A stretch of DNA of 64,000 nucleotides from Trebouxia sp. TZW2008 (taxonomy: Eukaryota; Chlorophyta; Trebouxiophyceae; Trebouxiales; Trebouxiaceae): assembly GCA_002118135.1 (NCBI GenBank), contig BDIU01000214.1, forward strand, positions 124,001-188,000. Direction: 5' to 3'. Below are positions 11,501 to 26,686 of this stretch, in pieces. Under the pieces are notes generated by a model, which was given only the letters and a program-made list of their open reading frames with translations, searched no databases and was not told the origin of the DNA. Numbering within the stretch: position 1 is the stretch's first letter; each line of letters begins with the position of its first letter. The position numbers were made by a program, and so were the translations under genes.

Positions 11501-14381
11501 ATGCTGCAGCGCACCGGCAAAATCCTGATTCTGCTAGCCGCACTTGTGAGCAATAGTTCGATAATCGTTTCGGCCGAAACCTGCCACACATATGTCAACA
11601 ATTTGAGTTCCAAGTCAGTGCATGCAACCACAAGTTACTTGGCCTCAAGCTCTGGCTTTGTGAACCGCATCATCGCTCCTGAGACCCAACGTGAGTTCGG
11701 ACAGTTGCTTCGGCATGGTTGTCAATAGCGTCAGTTGTATATCGTTAACGAGCGTAGCACCTGACCTGCAATGCCGGTTCCGTGCGACCTATGCTGCGCA
11801 GTCCAACCCAATCTTCGCATGGTCAGCTGCTTGACGTGTCTGCAGAGGGAGACGAATATTCTTGCGCTCTGCTGGACACGCATCTAGAGATCTGGACCGA
11901 CGGCGCGGGCGATTACGATCATACAAATGGGTTTTTCTCAGCGGACACAAGTTTCGTATGCATCGACAATGACGACACCGGCGGGATTGATGTGTTCATA
12001 TCCCAATATGGCCAGACTAGTGTTCCAGCTAAGCTGTGGTTGTCTATGCCGCCTCTTCCGCCACCAGTAGGTAGACAACCCCTGAGCAGCCTTGCAATGA
12101 TACTGCCTTACATGCATCTGCTCTGCAAGACACTCCGAGCAAAGCATGGACGTTGGCACGGTGCCCTCTGCAAAAACGCAGTGCAGTTCAAATTTCAAAC
12201 TCTCTTAAAAAGTCTCAGGCCAAGCTTGCCTTGTGTCAGACTGTTGGAAGCTGCAGTGCACATTGAAGTGCTGCTCTGCAGCTGAGCTCAACTCTCAAAT
12301 TCTTATTGAAACTTGCTTTAATGTCAGACTGCTGAAAGCTGCAATACACAGGGAAGTGCTGCTCTGCAGATGAGGACTATGGGATATTTGTGCTCCCTGA
12401 CTCCGACAATGACAACATTCAGCTGGTCACAGATCCCTCCATCACCTCAAACTACCCATCTATGAGCAATGAGGCATCGTGCACGGACAACTGCCTGTTC
12501 AAGCGTAGTAAAGATGATGTTTCGGGCATAGCAACCACCTCTGACCTGTACAGAGATTTCTTAAACACAGTCGCCATGTGGACTTTGGATAGCGCTGACA
12601 GAGCAACTGGTTCCACAATTGTGAGCTTGCACTCGAGTTGCTGTATGCCTGTGCTTCGAGCCTGTGTAATCTTGCGCAGCAATGCATGCACAATGTGTCC
12701 TTGACATGCATATGATGCTGAGCTGAAATGTATGCCAGCCAGCGCTCACTGTCTGTTTTGTCTGATGTTGCACGGTAGGACCCAAAAGCAGACCTCAGCC
12801 CTGCTACAGCAAGACTCAGTGCTGCTTCTTGGCAGGAACACGCTATATCTTTGCCACTAGTAATGAGCTAGCAGTCAAGCCCATCACTTGCAAGTCTGCA
12901 AACTACTTTGTGCTGTTGGCGCTTTTCACTTCTTTGTGCTCAACGGATGATGTCCATGCAGAACATTCTCAGGAACTCAGACACTCGGACAAGGGTCCAG
13001 CTGCGCATTGACAGACAAGCTACCAACATACAGGTCGTACAGAATGGACAAACCTACAACTACAACTTGTACGCAGGTAAGTTTCACACAGTGTCATCAT
13101 TGCAGTGACTGATGTTGCATAGTACTTGTACATTGCATATTGGTGCTGATGTGTGGCGCATTTCTCATGTCACACTGCATCTTGGTGATCTGTACCCTTG
13201 AATACTTGCTAATTGCTAATTGCACATTGCGCTCTGAGTATGATGCACAGAGATTCAAACGGTTGACGCAATCTAACAAGCAAAAGAGCATGGTTCCACC
13301 TGGTCCCCTGTTGAGCCCATGGTGTCTAAACCTTGGCTTGAACTGCAGTACTAGTGCAAGTCAACTCTGGCACATTGCCAACCCCCTTTCTCAACACATT
13401 TGCCCCTGTACGACTCTGTGCTTGACCCGCAGTGCAAGTCTCGCTCTGACACGTTCCTGGCCCCCTTCCTCCCCCACCCTACGTACACGCACTACCCCCT
13501 GTCTGAATTCTTGCTGGAACTGCAGTGCAAGTCAACTCTTGATACATTCTCAATCCCCCTTTGCAACACATCTGCGCCTGTGTGACTCTGTGCTTGACCT
13601 GCACTGCAAGTCGGCTCTGACAAGCTCCTGCTGCCCCCCTCCCCTTTTCTCTCTGCCCCCCCGCCCCTGCTCCCCCCACCCTGCCTACAAACACTGCCCC
13701 TTGTCTTAATTTGCTTGAACTGCAGTGCAATTTGGCTCTGACAAACTGCAATACTCCATCCTCACATACATTGGCCCCTGTGTTCTGCTTGAACTGCAGT
13801 CCAAGTCAGGTCTGAGACACTCCCTCCCCGACCCCCCACCCACCCGTCCCCTCACGCACCATTGGCTCCTGTCTAGATTTTTCGCTTGACCTGCAGTGCA
13901 AGTTGGCAGTGACACACTGGCCTCGGTTCGCATTTCCACACACATTGCCCCTGTGTCTCAGACTATGCTTGAATTGCAGTGCAAGTCGGCTGTAACACAC
14001 CAACCTCAGTGCGCATCCCCACAAACAGTGGCCCCTTGTCTGAAGCTTTGCTTGAACTGCAGTGCAAGTTGGCGGTGACACACTGGCCTCAGTGCGCATT
14101 CCCACACACATTGGCCCTTTGCCTCAAATTTTGCCTGAACTGCAGTACAAGTCGGCGGTGACACACTGGCCTCAGTGCGTGTTCCCACGGGCTACAACCT
14201 TGGAGCTCGCCGCATTCGCAACGCATTCATTGAGAGTCAGCGCCGAGAGGCCACTATGACCATTCTTGCTCCCACTGCTGCTCCATTCCAGGACCAGCCC
14301 TCTTCTGTGACACTGGCCGATAACATCAGGTCCTTGCTGTGGCTACTGGCAGGTCCATTGGATGCCAAAATACAGCTGTAG
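11501..14381 (+). CDS. Secreted protein of unknown family, 338 residues
   Basis: Five exons join in phase: 11501-11690, 11846-12070, 12370-12620, 12962-13076 and 14146-14381 (1017 bases, stop TAG). The ATG at 11501 starts a classic signal peptide (a Lys after a short N-region, then ILILLAALV, then a polar SSIIVSAE cleavage region). The mature protein is acidic and Asp/Asn-rich (WTDGAGDYDHTNG, LPDSDNDN), with paired cysteines (SCTDNC) and a beta-rich middle. I do not recognise a domain; a cell-wall or extracellular matrix role is only a guess. Both the exon starting at 12370 and the one at 14146 are preceded by copies of their own acceptor and 5' edge, the latter about nine times. Confidence 0.62.
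13330..14145 (+). repeat. 82-95-bp tandem array made of the 5' edge of exon 14146-14381
   Basis: About nine units. Each has CTTGAACTGCAG then TGCAAGTCGGCTCTGACA or a variant, then CAGTGCGCATTCCCAC, then a C-rich filler. The unit reproduces the real acceptor (CTGCAG) and the first 45 bases or so of the final exon; in the exon's own phase the units read QVG.DTLASVR.PT, like the exon. A C-rich stretch at 13625-13690 interrupts the regular spacing. Confidence 0.88.
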
Positions 14382-16025
14382 AACTAGTCTGTTGCGTTTC
14401 ATTCTGAAGGACAAGAGGAAAAGTCTAAACCCCCTTTGAAGTCTAAACATCATGATGGGGACTTCGGTCAGTAGAGGCAGCCTGAGATTTCGAAGGTATT
14501 GACCTGAGCATGCTGTCAACAATTCCAGTGATGGCCACAAGGTTCTGAATCTACATGGTACTGAAGAGCTTTTTGCTGGCTGAGGATACGTCACAACTAA
14601 TCAGAGGTGGCACAAGTCCCCAAGTGTCTGAGTGAGTTTAAACTTTGCAGTGTGATAATATTGCATCTAGATTGCAGCACTGAGTGTTGTGAAGTTACTT
14701 GAAGCTTGGCTTCACAGATTGGCTGACGCATGTGCAATAATTTCCTCAATTGGATACTTGCAAGTAAACATTGGATGAAGTGACCTATAGCAGCAGGGGC
14801 AGAATTCTTAGGCATAAGCATGACTGGTGTTGAGTTTGAAGTTCCTGACTTCATGATGCACCGCATTGCCAGAAGCGCTGATAGCACCAGATTGTAATAT
14901 GCGTACAAGATTGAAATGGAAACCCATTTGTTTGCAGCAAAGCATGAAGTTCTCAACACTGTATGCATTACAGCCTGAAGCTACCCAATGTGTAGCTACA
15001 ACAGCAACTTCAGTGCCAACACTGCGTCAGACGGTGTAGGCCTTACATTGCTGTTATGCCTCAGCTGACCTGCAGGCCATCTGCTGCTTATAAGCAATCA
15101 TTATGTTGCAGCGCAATTCAAGCAAGGGATACGTGTCGTCAGAGAGTCCTTGTCCATTTGCAGACATAAAAAGCAAGATAGTTGTAGATGCTCTGCTGCC
15201 AAGTAACTATCAATGCGTTGCACAGACCAATGCTGTATACCGTAGACTATAGCTTTGGGTCCAGCAAAGTATCTGCCTTGAAGCGCCATTCAAGCAGTGC
15301 CTTTAGGAGATTGCTCGCCACACACACTGCTAGGAGGCCTGTCGAAACATGATACAGCTAACAACTTGGCAAGTTGGCAAGTCAATCTCGTCGTGGCGCA
15401 GCACTGTTGTGAAGCCTATTGCGCGATGCCATAATGCATGCAAGCTGCTGAAGGCCTCAAAACAGGGCGTACGTCTAAGACAATACACACTGGGTGGCTG
15501 AGTGTCCTGAAGCTAGCTGAGCTGACCGGTGAACAAAGTCTGCTGATTGGTAGAAGTGCTGCACACAGTCTGCAATACTTCTGCAGCTGTGGTCACAGGC
15601 CACCGCAGCCGCATTAGTCATTTCATCCAAACACACTTGACCTCTGATCCGGAAGGTCTGCGAACCTTTGCTGCGACAATCGAGCTCGTTGACGTGCGTC
15701 CGTTCATGCTGATCAAGTGCAGTATCAACCGCTTTTGTGTTCTGTCAATCGCATTTGGCATTCCGAGACTGCTTGCGACAACAGTCTTCACGCTTGGCAG
15801 TCGTCGAAATAACTTCCTCTGATAACTGTGTGGCCGAGCATGGCGTCGAGCGCTTTGCTTGCGCACAGCAGCTGTGTCGCTGTGTGGAACCAACGTGTAG
15901 CGGCGCCAGGCATCTGCAAGCAGTCTTGCCTCAGAAAGCAGGTCCGCTCTGAGTTGATCAGCTGCATTGAGACCTAGGCACTTGCTTGACCTAGGCCTTT
16001 TTGGCATCAGCTGACCAGTCTTTCC
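14382..16025. other. Long intergenic region, 1.6 kb
   Basis: No feature I can defend. A 160-codon open frame lies on the minus strand at 15618-16100 (basic, Arg/Ser-rich), overlapping the transit-peptide exon of the next gene; it has no recognisable domain. The promoter of the oxygenase gene should be at the right end. Confidence 0.3.
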
Positions 16026-19000
16026 TTGAATGGTGCCAAAGTAGCGCGTTTTTTCAGCTGCAAATATGCGCAGGGCTGTTCGAAGCTTGCTTCTAGCCAA
16101 AAGGCCTTCAGCAGGCCAAGCAGAAAACTACATCTAAACTGTCAGGCAACAGCTGCTGCAGAAGTGGACGTTGTTCATGAAGCTAGAAGCAATGGTCAGT
16201 GGCTCACATCAAAGACTGAACTTTGCATGCTTGCATTGTGCAACCTGCGAAACTGTGACCGTGTTGAACACACGCAGTGTGCAATGACAGCAGCTATAGA
16301 AGTGCAGTCTGCGGGACTGTAATCTTGAGATCACAGGCAGTCTATTCTGCTGCAGGTACTCAGTTGCAATCAGAGACGGCTGAGGTCAACATTGCTTGAT
16401 CTGGCTTAAGCATTGGTGTTCTGTTGTTGTAGTGAGCAACTCTATTTGGGATTACAGGCAGTGTAACTGGCTGCAAGTACACAGTTGCAAATGGAGACAA
16501 TTGATGACAAAAGTTTCTTGACCCGGCTCAAGCATTGGTATCCTGTTGGTGTAGTGAGGGGCTGCATCACTGTCAGCAAAGGCTGTGTACGTTGCTGCAG
16601 GCGCACAGTCGCAAACAGAGACAGCTGAAGACAAAACTTCCTTCACCTGGCTCAAGCATTGGTACCCTGTTGCTGTCGTGAAAGACCTTGACGCCTCAAG
16701 ACCCACGCCAGTGAAAGTCTTTGGCAAGAGCCTGGTGCTCTGGCAAGACGCAGAAAAGCAGTGGAGATGCTTTGCTGATACCTGTCCACACCGGTGAGAA
16801 TGCTGTACAATCAAGCGTCTTGGATTGAATTCAGGTTGTAGATGCGTGACACCAACCTTGGATATGGTTGCCAAGCAGACTTTGCACCTCAGCGGCTAGG
16901 TATGCACAGATGTGGTCAACTGCAACCATGCAAGTTTGTCAGCAACCAGGCAGCATCTGAGCAGCAATTTGTGTTTGGACAGCACAGGCAGGCTCGGATG
17001 TGCCACATGCTTTTGCGTCACAATAGAAGCACTTCTGATGCCCAACGCAAGCAAGAGGCTTGCTGGTCTGCTCACGACTGCCCTGATGTGGTCATGCTAG
17101 CTGGGCACCTCTGTCTGAGGGAAGGGTTGGTGGCAGGGCAGGCCTCCAGTGTGCATCCATCCATCCAGTAAAGACACGCCTTGCTGATTCGCTCACAGCC
17201 GCCCTGTTGCTGTCATGCAATCTGGCGCCCCTATCTGAGGGGCTGAACGACGGCAATGGAAGCCTTCAGCGTGCCTCCATTGATGCATGCATGCATCCAT
17301 CAACAAAACGCCTTGCTGATCTGCTCACAGTCGCCCTGTGGCTGTCATGCAGTCTGGCACCTCTGTCTGAGGGGAGGATTGATGGGAATGGTAGCCTTCA
17401 ATGTGCGTACCATGGCTGGAGCTTCGCATCTGACGGTGCTTGCAGCCATGTCTCACAGACACACAACTTACATCACCACGACAGGGCTGCAGGCAATCCT
17501 CGAGCCTGTGCCACCACATATCCAACCCAGGTCAGCCACTGAACATCATTTTCAAACCTGTGCTCAACATGACATGAATTCAGGATTGGCCTTCTGAATT
17601 GACAAGCCACTGGGCATTTGTTCATGTTATGCTGAACTTGCCTTCAACCCAAGGTCGGCGTTCTGAAGTTACAAGTCACTGGACATTCTTGTCTACGTTG
17701 TGCTTAATTCAACAATACTGGACTAGCCTCCTGATGTTACAGGCCACTGGACAAAGTTTGTTGACTGTATATTTAGCTTCATATCCACTGAGAATCAGCT
17801 AATGTCACAGTCCTTGTCAGCATGGTGTCCCTTGATGCATGAAGTTGCATTCCTGTACTGCATTTTGCATCATCTTGAGAATCTGAGAGCAGCAGATGCA
17901 GTTGATGAGTCAGATTTGCAGTCAAGTAGACAGTGTGTCTGGCATTGCCTCTGGCAAGCAGGTATGAACAGACATAAGTGACAAGACAGCTTACGTATGG
18001 GCTAGCATCTAAAGCTGGCGACTAAGTGGCCTTCAACAGACTTTTCTTCAAGCGAAGCCTTAAAATAGATACAATACATTAAAACCTTACAAGCCTTACA
18101 TTTAGATGGGCCTGCTGAGCCTGCCTAGCCCATGTTCACAGTGAACAAATGAATGGATGAATGAAGCCTTACATGCGACAGCTACTGTACATGCATGCAT
18201 GCAGGATATTGCAGGGCAGTGCCCTCACAGTCATGAGCTTTGCAGTTGATGTGCTTATTGACCAGGGCTTGCCTGTAAAGATTTAGTGCATTGATATGGA
18301 CATCGACAAGAGCCCATTTGCAGAGCTTGCGCGCATGTGACAAAGACGCTGTCACGAGCCCATTGTCTGATATCCAGTGCATTTGTGCACTTGATATCAA
18401 TGCACATAGGGAGGCCATCCACAGAGCTTGGGTGTGTGTGCAGGTGCACCAAGAGCTGCTGTTGGTGAGGGCTGAGGCAGGGATGCATGCAGACCTGGAT
18501 TGCGCTTATTATGGACACTGACAACAGCCTGTTAATAAGGATTTAGGACATTTGATACGGACATTGACAGCAAAGCTTTCATGCAGGTGCATCAAGAGCT
18601 GCTATGGGTATGGCCTGAGCCAGGTGCTGATGCACATTTGGAGGCCATGTCCCAACCAGCCCCGCTCATCCCCATGCTCAGTGAGAACAAGGCCATCCAT
18701 GTGGCTCCCTGGTCAGTCTGCCTTTCCTACCTGAGTCATGACTGTGACTGACACATGACAGTCAATGTAAATGTGGCTACTGTTTGACAGATATACACTT
18801 GCATGCCAAAGCAGCACAAGGCCTTTGATCTGGCTCCAGGGTCAGTCTAACTTTTCTACCTGACAGATGACTGTGACTGACGTTCACCATGGCTGTGACT
18901 ACTGTTCAACAGATATACACTCATGGAAACCCATCCATTTGGCTCCTTGGTCAGTCTGACTTTACTACCTGAAGAATGTTTGTGACAACTCACAGTCACA

Positions 19001-22000
19001 ATCCACAGTCACAACCCTGGCATGCTAGAGCAGCTCAGCTCTGCCCTTTTTGCGTGACCATGTCACACAGCATTGGTGTTGTCAACTTGTCAGCACCTGC
19101 AGTGAGCAATCAGGCTCTAATCCTTCAGTGGCCAGTGTGACTAGCAATGAACAGCTGTGATCTTTGCATGCCAGAGCAGCATAGTTGTGCCCTTTGCTTC
19201 GCCATGTGATGTGGGGTTTGTGCATCCGGCTGACCAGCCCCTAGGGTGAGCAGCGCTAGGCTGTAGGTCTGCTCCTGCAAGTGCTAGTGACCTGAGAGAC
19301 TGATACAAGCTGCATGCTTTACAGCTTGTATCAGCCCATTTCAGCTGCCTCAGCAAGCATGCTGCCCAGCTTCAGCATGGTTGCTGTGGCAAGATTTGCA
19401 TTTGTTGATTAGCCTGTCAATGAGCTGCTACTGTGAGACTCATCACAGCCAATTTGCGGTCAGCAAAGCGGCGTCATGTTTGCTGCAGCATGGCTGCAGT
19501 CCTCAATCTGACTTGCTCTGAGCAGACTCTGTGCAACAGTGCAATCGTTTCATAGACCCAAAAGACGCTGTTTGACACTCGTCTAAGCCCCTTTTGTTGC
19601 AAACAGGTTCATGCGTGATCTGCCATATGGGCATGATGTGCTGTTCGAGAACCTGTTGGACCCTGCCCATGTGCCGTGGGCCCATCACGGCGTGCAAGGT
19701 GACCGCTTCAAGGCTCCCATTGGAGATATGGGCAAGCCACAAGCCCTAGAGCACTCTCAGGGGTTCTCCATCCCATGGACACAAGATATCAACAAGACCA
19801 ACCCTGACGGCAGTGCAATGCAGACCCTCAGTGAATCACTGGATGTGGATCTTACGTTTCAAGCCCCAAACCTCGTACAGTAAGTTCTTCTGCTTAGTCT
19901 GCTGATACAGCCACACATTGCAGATCTGTCTCAACATGACTCTCTCTAGACTCTCAAGCTTTCACAAAGCTGTCTTGGTCTTCACACCAGCATTGCAGCT
20001 ACCCAATGTTGCTAGCTTTGCATGTCGCTCTCTTGTGCACATGGTCAACTTTTGCTTGGAAACAGGGTTGATTCGGCCTTTTTCAGACGCGATGCATGCT
20101 CAGAGTGTCTGTGGTCTCTGTTTTGTCCTCATTCAATGCGCACACTAAGTTGAAATCCAATATGCTTCAGGTCTGATGCTCTGTTGTTGAAGATGATGCT
20201 ATGCGTTACAGTTGCAAATCTTCAGGTTCGCTAGGCCTCCAAATTGTAATCTGCAGCATTCACAACCACGCCTGGACCATGTCTGACGTTGTCACATCTG
20301 AATTGATGCCTCACACATGGCAACTGGAAACTAGCAAATGTCTGATGCTGAGACTTCACACATGATGCCATGCGTTGCAGTTACAAGTACCAAGGTTCGC
20401 TAGGCCTCCAGATTGTAACCTATAGCACCCCAACCACGCCTGGCAACGCTCGCCTCTTCTTCACCATCCTTGCAGACAAGAAGACAGCTCCTCTGAAGTT
20501 GACCACCATTTTCCGTATCAAGAACGCCCTCCCATGGCTCTTCTTTGTTGACCACTATGAGCGCAACCTGGTTCTAGATGGAGACAACTGCTTCCTGCAT
20601 ATGCAGGTTTGACATTGGCTTGCTTGAACACGCCAGAACACATGTCGTGTCAAATCATGTGCATTGTGTTAGTTGTATCAGGCAGGCAGAGAGGCAGGCA
20701 GACAGCATGACTGACCGACTGACTGTCTGACTGACTGACTGACTGACTGAGTCTTGCAGCATGTGATGTCATTGCCGTAGTGTGCATATTTGAGCCACTT
20801 TCATGCGGAGACTCTCTGCCATAATTACGCAGACAGGCAGAGAGAGCCACCGCAGGAAAGCGTCTCTGACATGATCATTGCAACACTGACATGGCATGCT
20901 GCAATGCTTGTGCATCAGCTCCATGCGTCTCTGTCTGCATCTGGACTGTCATGCAAGCAAGCATAAAACATCAAGCTCAGACCCTACTGGCATGCTCATG
21001 ACGCCAGCGCTCCTGTCTAGCCTGTATCAAGCCTTGCAAAGGCAAATTTTGCAACATGTCTGGAATGAAGGAATTGCAGCTGTCGCCATTACCCAAGCAG
21101 CAGCACAAATTGCGCATTGCCAGACGACTGTTGACCTTAAACCCTGCCTGTGATCAACCAGACACTGCGCAGTACTCATTGACTGTCGGTCTCACAATAT
21201 GCCTATGGTTTGCTGGGACTGCACGCGCCACACAGAAGAGCGCAACAGCAGCTATTGCATGCACCCTGCTGCATTGCCCATGCAAAGCTGGTCACACTGC
21301 ACATTTGGAATGCCAGGGTTGTATCCGTCACCCACAGGCGTGCAACTGTAAGTACTGCATGATAGCTGTCCAATTGGTGACTCAAGTGGGCTCAAGTGGG
21401 CCACTCAACTGATGTGGTTTGCTGGGACTGCAAGCGCCACACAGAAATACGCAACAGCAGCCACTATCCACACCCAATGCATCACACCCTACAAGGCTGG
21501 TCACCCTGCACGTTTGGAATGAAAAGGTTGCAGCTGCCACCCTGAGGCGTACAACAGTGGACTAGGCATACTGCCTGTCTAAATGGTGGTTCGTCATGAA
21601 ACAGTGTTCCATTGTTGTTGTGTGCTAGAATTTGCAAACGTCAAACCGAGGAGCAACAGCAGCTACTACTTGCCAACAAGCATGGACCAACAGCAGACAC
21701 TGCGCATTACCAATTGACTGTTGACCTCAACTATGCCTGATGTTTGCTAGGACTGCAAGCGACACACAGAGGAGCGCAACAGCAGCTACTACATGCCAAC
21801 AAGCATGGATGCAGCTGTGGCAGCCTTCAGAACTTGGATGAGCCAGACAGCTGGGCCCCTGCCTTTTGCTGTGCCAGACACAACTGAGACTTGGACCAGA
21901 AACGCCAGCAGGCACGAGCTACTGAACAGATACACCCAGCACACCCAGCACTGCAAAAACTGCTCCAAGGTGAGTAGAGTCATCACTGTACCTGCCATGT

Positions 22001-22608
22001 CTATCATGCCTCCGCTGTGCTGTGGTAAATTGCGTGATGCATGTCACTCAGGGGTTGCCGCATGTCTGCATTGGGCAATGCTAGTGGCTGCTGTCTTAGC
22101 TCAGCTGCAGAACATGTTGCATCATCTCAAGGATACAAGATGTATCCTTGAGATGATTCGACGTGTTCTCCAGTTGTACCCAGAGTGCAGCCAGTGACTC
22201 TTCTCAAGGCAGACATGATGATGAAGTATGCAGCAGCCCACGAGACAGTTTAGTTTGCGCAACTGTGCTACTGAGTTGATTCCGTTTTGTTCATGCATTA
22301 TGTAAGCGATCACAGCTGTGTGCGTATGTGCGCCCGCTCTCTTACAGTTTCTGTGCCAAGTCTCGCCTGGCAGTCCCAAGCCTGTTGTGTTGTGTCTGCA
22401 GGCGCTGCAGGTTTTCACATGGCTGCAAAGAGCTGCTTTGGGCTTGTTGGCCTTTGCTGCTGTAACCTATGCAGCTTCTGAAGGCGAAAGCCGTGCTGTA
22501 GCGCTGAGCAGCCTTATATCTGTTGCCCTGTCTGGCTTTGCAGCGTGGCGAATCCAGATCGAGCGTCGCAAGTTTCTGTTCATGGACTATGTACATGCTG
22601 AGAGATGA
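16026..22608 (+). CDS. PAO: Pheophorbide a oxygenase-like Rieske non-haem iron oxygenase
   Basis: Eight exons join in phase: 16026-16194, 16601-16793, 17353-17530, 18587-18711, 19607-19879, 20381-20606, 21751-21969, 22402-22608 (1590 bases, about 529 residues). An N-terminal Ser/Arg/Lys-rich stretch resembles a plastid transit peptide. The Rieske cluster is complete: CPHR at the end of exon 2 and CAYHGW in exon 3. The mononuclear iron site is seen in exon 5 ([15 protein letters not shown]). Exon 7 ends with the C-terminal CxxC (CKNC) of the PAO/TIC55/PTC52 group, and exon 8 has a hydrophobic membrane segment (residues about 470-505). The family opens the chlorin ring of pheophorbide a or does related plastid inner-membrane or thylakoid oxygenations; which branch applies cannot be fixed here. 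No in-frame ATG exists at the 5' end: from the TGA at 15987 the frame has none before NGAKVARFF, so an upstream exon or a non-AUG start is needed. Introns are long and packed with exon-edge copies. Confidence 0.87.
16350..16600 (+). repeat. Two decayed copies of the 5' edge of oxygenase exon 2
   Basis: Copies start near 16356 and 16477, with the real exon at 16601 (spacing 121-124). Each keeps an acceptor-like CTGCA, the CACAGTTGCAA-type start, GAGACA and the AAGCATTGGT.TCCTGTTG.TGTAGTGA segment that encodes KHWYPVAVV in the real exon. Stops interrupt them. Confidence 0.82.
17090..17352 (+). repeat. Two decayed copies of the 5' edge of oxygenase exon 3
   Basis: Copies near 17099 and 17229 repeat GTCATGC, then CTGG(C/G)(A/G)C(C)CCT.TCTGAGGG, which in the real exon (17353) encodes LAPLSEGR. 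The second copy also keeps GGCAATGG.AGCCTTCA. Downstream of exon 3, 17531-17790, the donor edge (TCAACCC then AG-like then GTC.GC) is echoed in units of about 75 bases. Confidence 0.75.
18105..18166 (+). mobile_element. SINE-like dispersed element, truncated copy C
   Basis: Only the conserved 3' block (TGGGCCTGCTGAGCCTG, then CCTAGCCCATGTTC) and an AATGAATGG-type tail are present, in oxygenase intron 3. A 5'-truncated copy fits retroposition. Confidence 0.45.
18440..18586 (+). repeat. Copy of the 5' edge of oxygenase exon 4
   Basis: At 18444, after GTGTGCAG, the sequence GTGCACCAAGAGCTGCTGTT parallels the real exon start at 18587 (VHQELLWV). The copy reads [13 protein letters not shown] and then diverges. 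Confidence 0.75.
18805..18985 (+). repeat. Two copies of the 3' edge of oxygenase exon 4 with its donor
   Basis: After the true donor at 18711 (GCTCCCTG|GTCAGTC), CTCCAGG then GTCAGTC recurs near 18838 and CTCCTTG then GTCAGTC near 18949. Each is followed by a shared CT.(A/T)CCTGA and a GTGAC(T) stretch. Unit length is 110-125 bases. Confidence 0.75.
20205..20380 (+). repeat. Copy of the 5' edge of oxygenase exon 6
   Basis: From 20212, after ATGCGTTACAG, about 65 bases match the real exon start at 20381, including GGTTCGCTAGGCCTCCA and CCACGCCTGG. The copied unit is about 169 bases. Confidence 0.8.
20708..20750 (+). repeat. GACT tetranucleotide microsatellite
   Basis: GACTGACT-type repeats with a few variants in oxygenase intron 6. 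Confidence 0.85.
21205..21750 (+). repeat. Three copies of the 5' edge of oxygenase exon 7
   Basis: Copies start near 21217, 21426 and 21629; the real exon starts at 21751. They share GACTGCA.GCG.CACACAGA then CGCAACAGCAGC. Copies 1 and 2 have GCTGG where the working acceptor has GCTAG, so their AG is lost; copy 3 keeps AG. This is direct evidence of decay of duplicated acceptors. Confidence 0.85.
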
Positions 22609-23659
22609 GCCAGTCTGTCCGTGTTAGCTTTTGTCAAGTCCCTGAGATTTTTTGTTGAGGGGAGACCCTTACTTGCATGCAAGTTTGATGCCCAGATCCT
22701 TGCTCATCGGTAGTATAGTTGCATGGCATTCCTGCAGGGTTGGCGTACCTTCTGAGAGCGCTCCGGCTTTGAGGTTACTTGAGCTTAGTTATGTTCTTCG
22801 AATGCTGTTATTGCTGATTTTCGATTTGTACAGTACTGAAGATGAACGTTTAGCAGAATGCACCCTGTGAGATAGGGGTTTGTTTTAGCACAAGATTCTG
22901 ATTGCTCAAGCATGTACCGACTGGCTTGCTCAGCCAGGGAAGTGTCTTCACAGGGAAGTGCAGAAGCTGAGTCATTTGAGGACTGATTTGGTGCTGCTGT
23001 TCTGGCTAGCTAGCCAGAATGTCCCAGACTGGTCAGTCATGATTTGATAATGAGCTGATGTTTCAATTGTCACTTGATCTTGTTAGCAGGAAGCTGATGT
23101 TGTTTAGTTTAGATTGTAGAAAGCAGCAGCTGCTGCTGCAGCTTTAAGTGTAGCTATAGCTCACGGCCTGCAATGCGTGAATTTGACCTTTGAAATTTTG
23201 GAGAAGTGTGCATGCAGAATGTGATTCAAGGCCAGCCTGCCAGGCTGTAAACATCCTGCTTGCTGATGCGGCATACATGACTCACAGCATAGCATTGCAG
23301 CTTCATGCAGGCTCACCTTAAGGTTCGAAAGCTCTGGAAGACTTACTGCAGTAAATGCTTCCAGAAGATCACTTTTCAGACAGCCAACACATGTGTTGCC
23401 ATAGTTGCTTCGAAAGAAGCAACATGTTGCTGGTCTGTATGCATGACATATCTGCATCACAGGTGAGGCAGGGTGTGCAGCCTTCTTCTTCTGCTTGTTA
23501 TGAAACGTTGCATTCAAAACATGCGGCGACACTTGACGTCTACACGGCTTGGAAATTTGAGGTGATTTCGGGCTCGAGGAAATTCGTCGGTGTTAAGCAG
23601 GAGGAGCAGCTGTGTTGGGCGAGCCGTTTACCAAGTCAGCAAGGGCTTGCCTGGGAAAG
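22609..23659. other. Intergenic region, 1.05 kb
   Basis: Oxygenase 3' flank and deoxyhypusine synthase promoter. No open frame, RNA gene or repeat stands out. Confidence 0.4.

Positions 23660-26686
<3,027 letters not shown>

Noticed and set aside
13330..14145. CRISPR-like appearance of the regular repeat array
   Set aside because: Units diverge, spacers are themselves repeats, and the context is an intron of a eukaryotic gene; the repeat equals an exon edge.
15618..16100. 160-codon minus-strand frame, Arg/Ser-rich
   Set aside because: No domain, no splice partners, and it overlaps the oxygenase transit-peptide exon in antisense. It could still be a gene, but I cannot support it.
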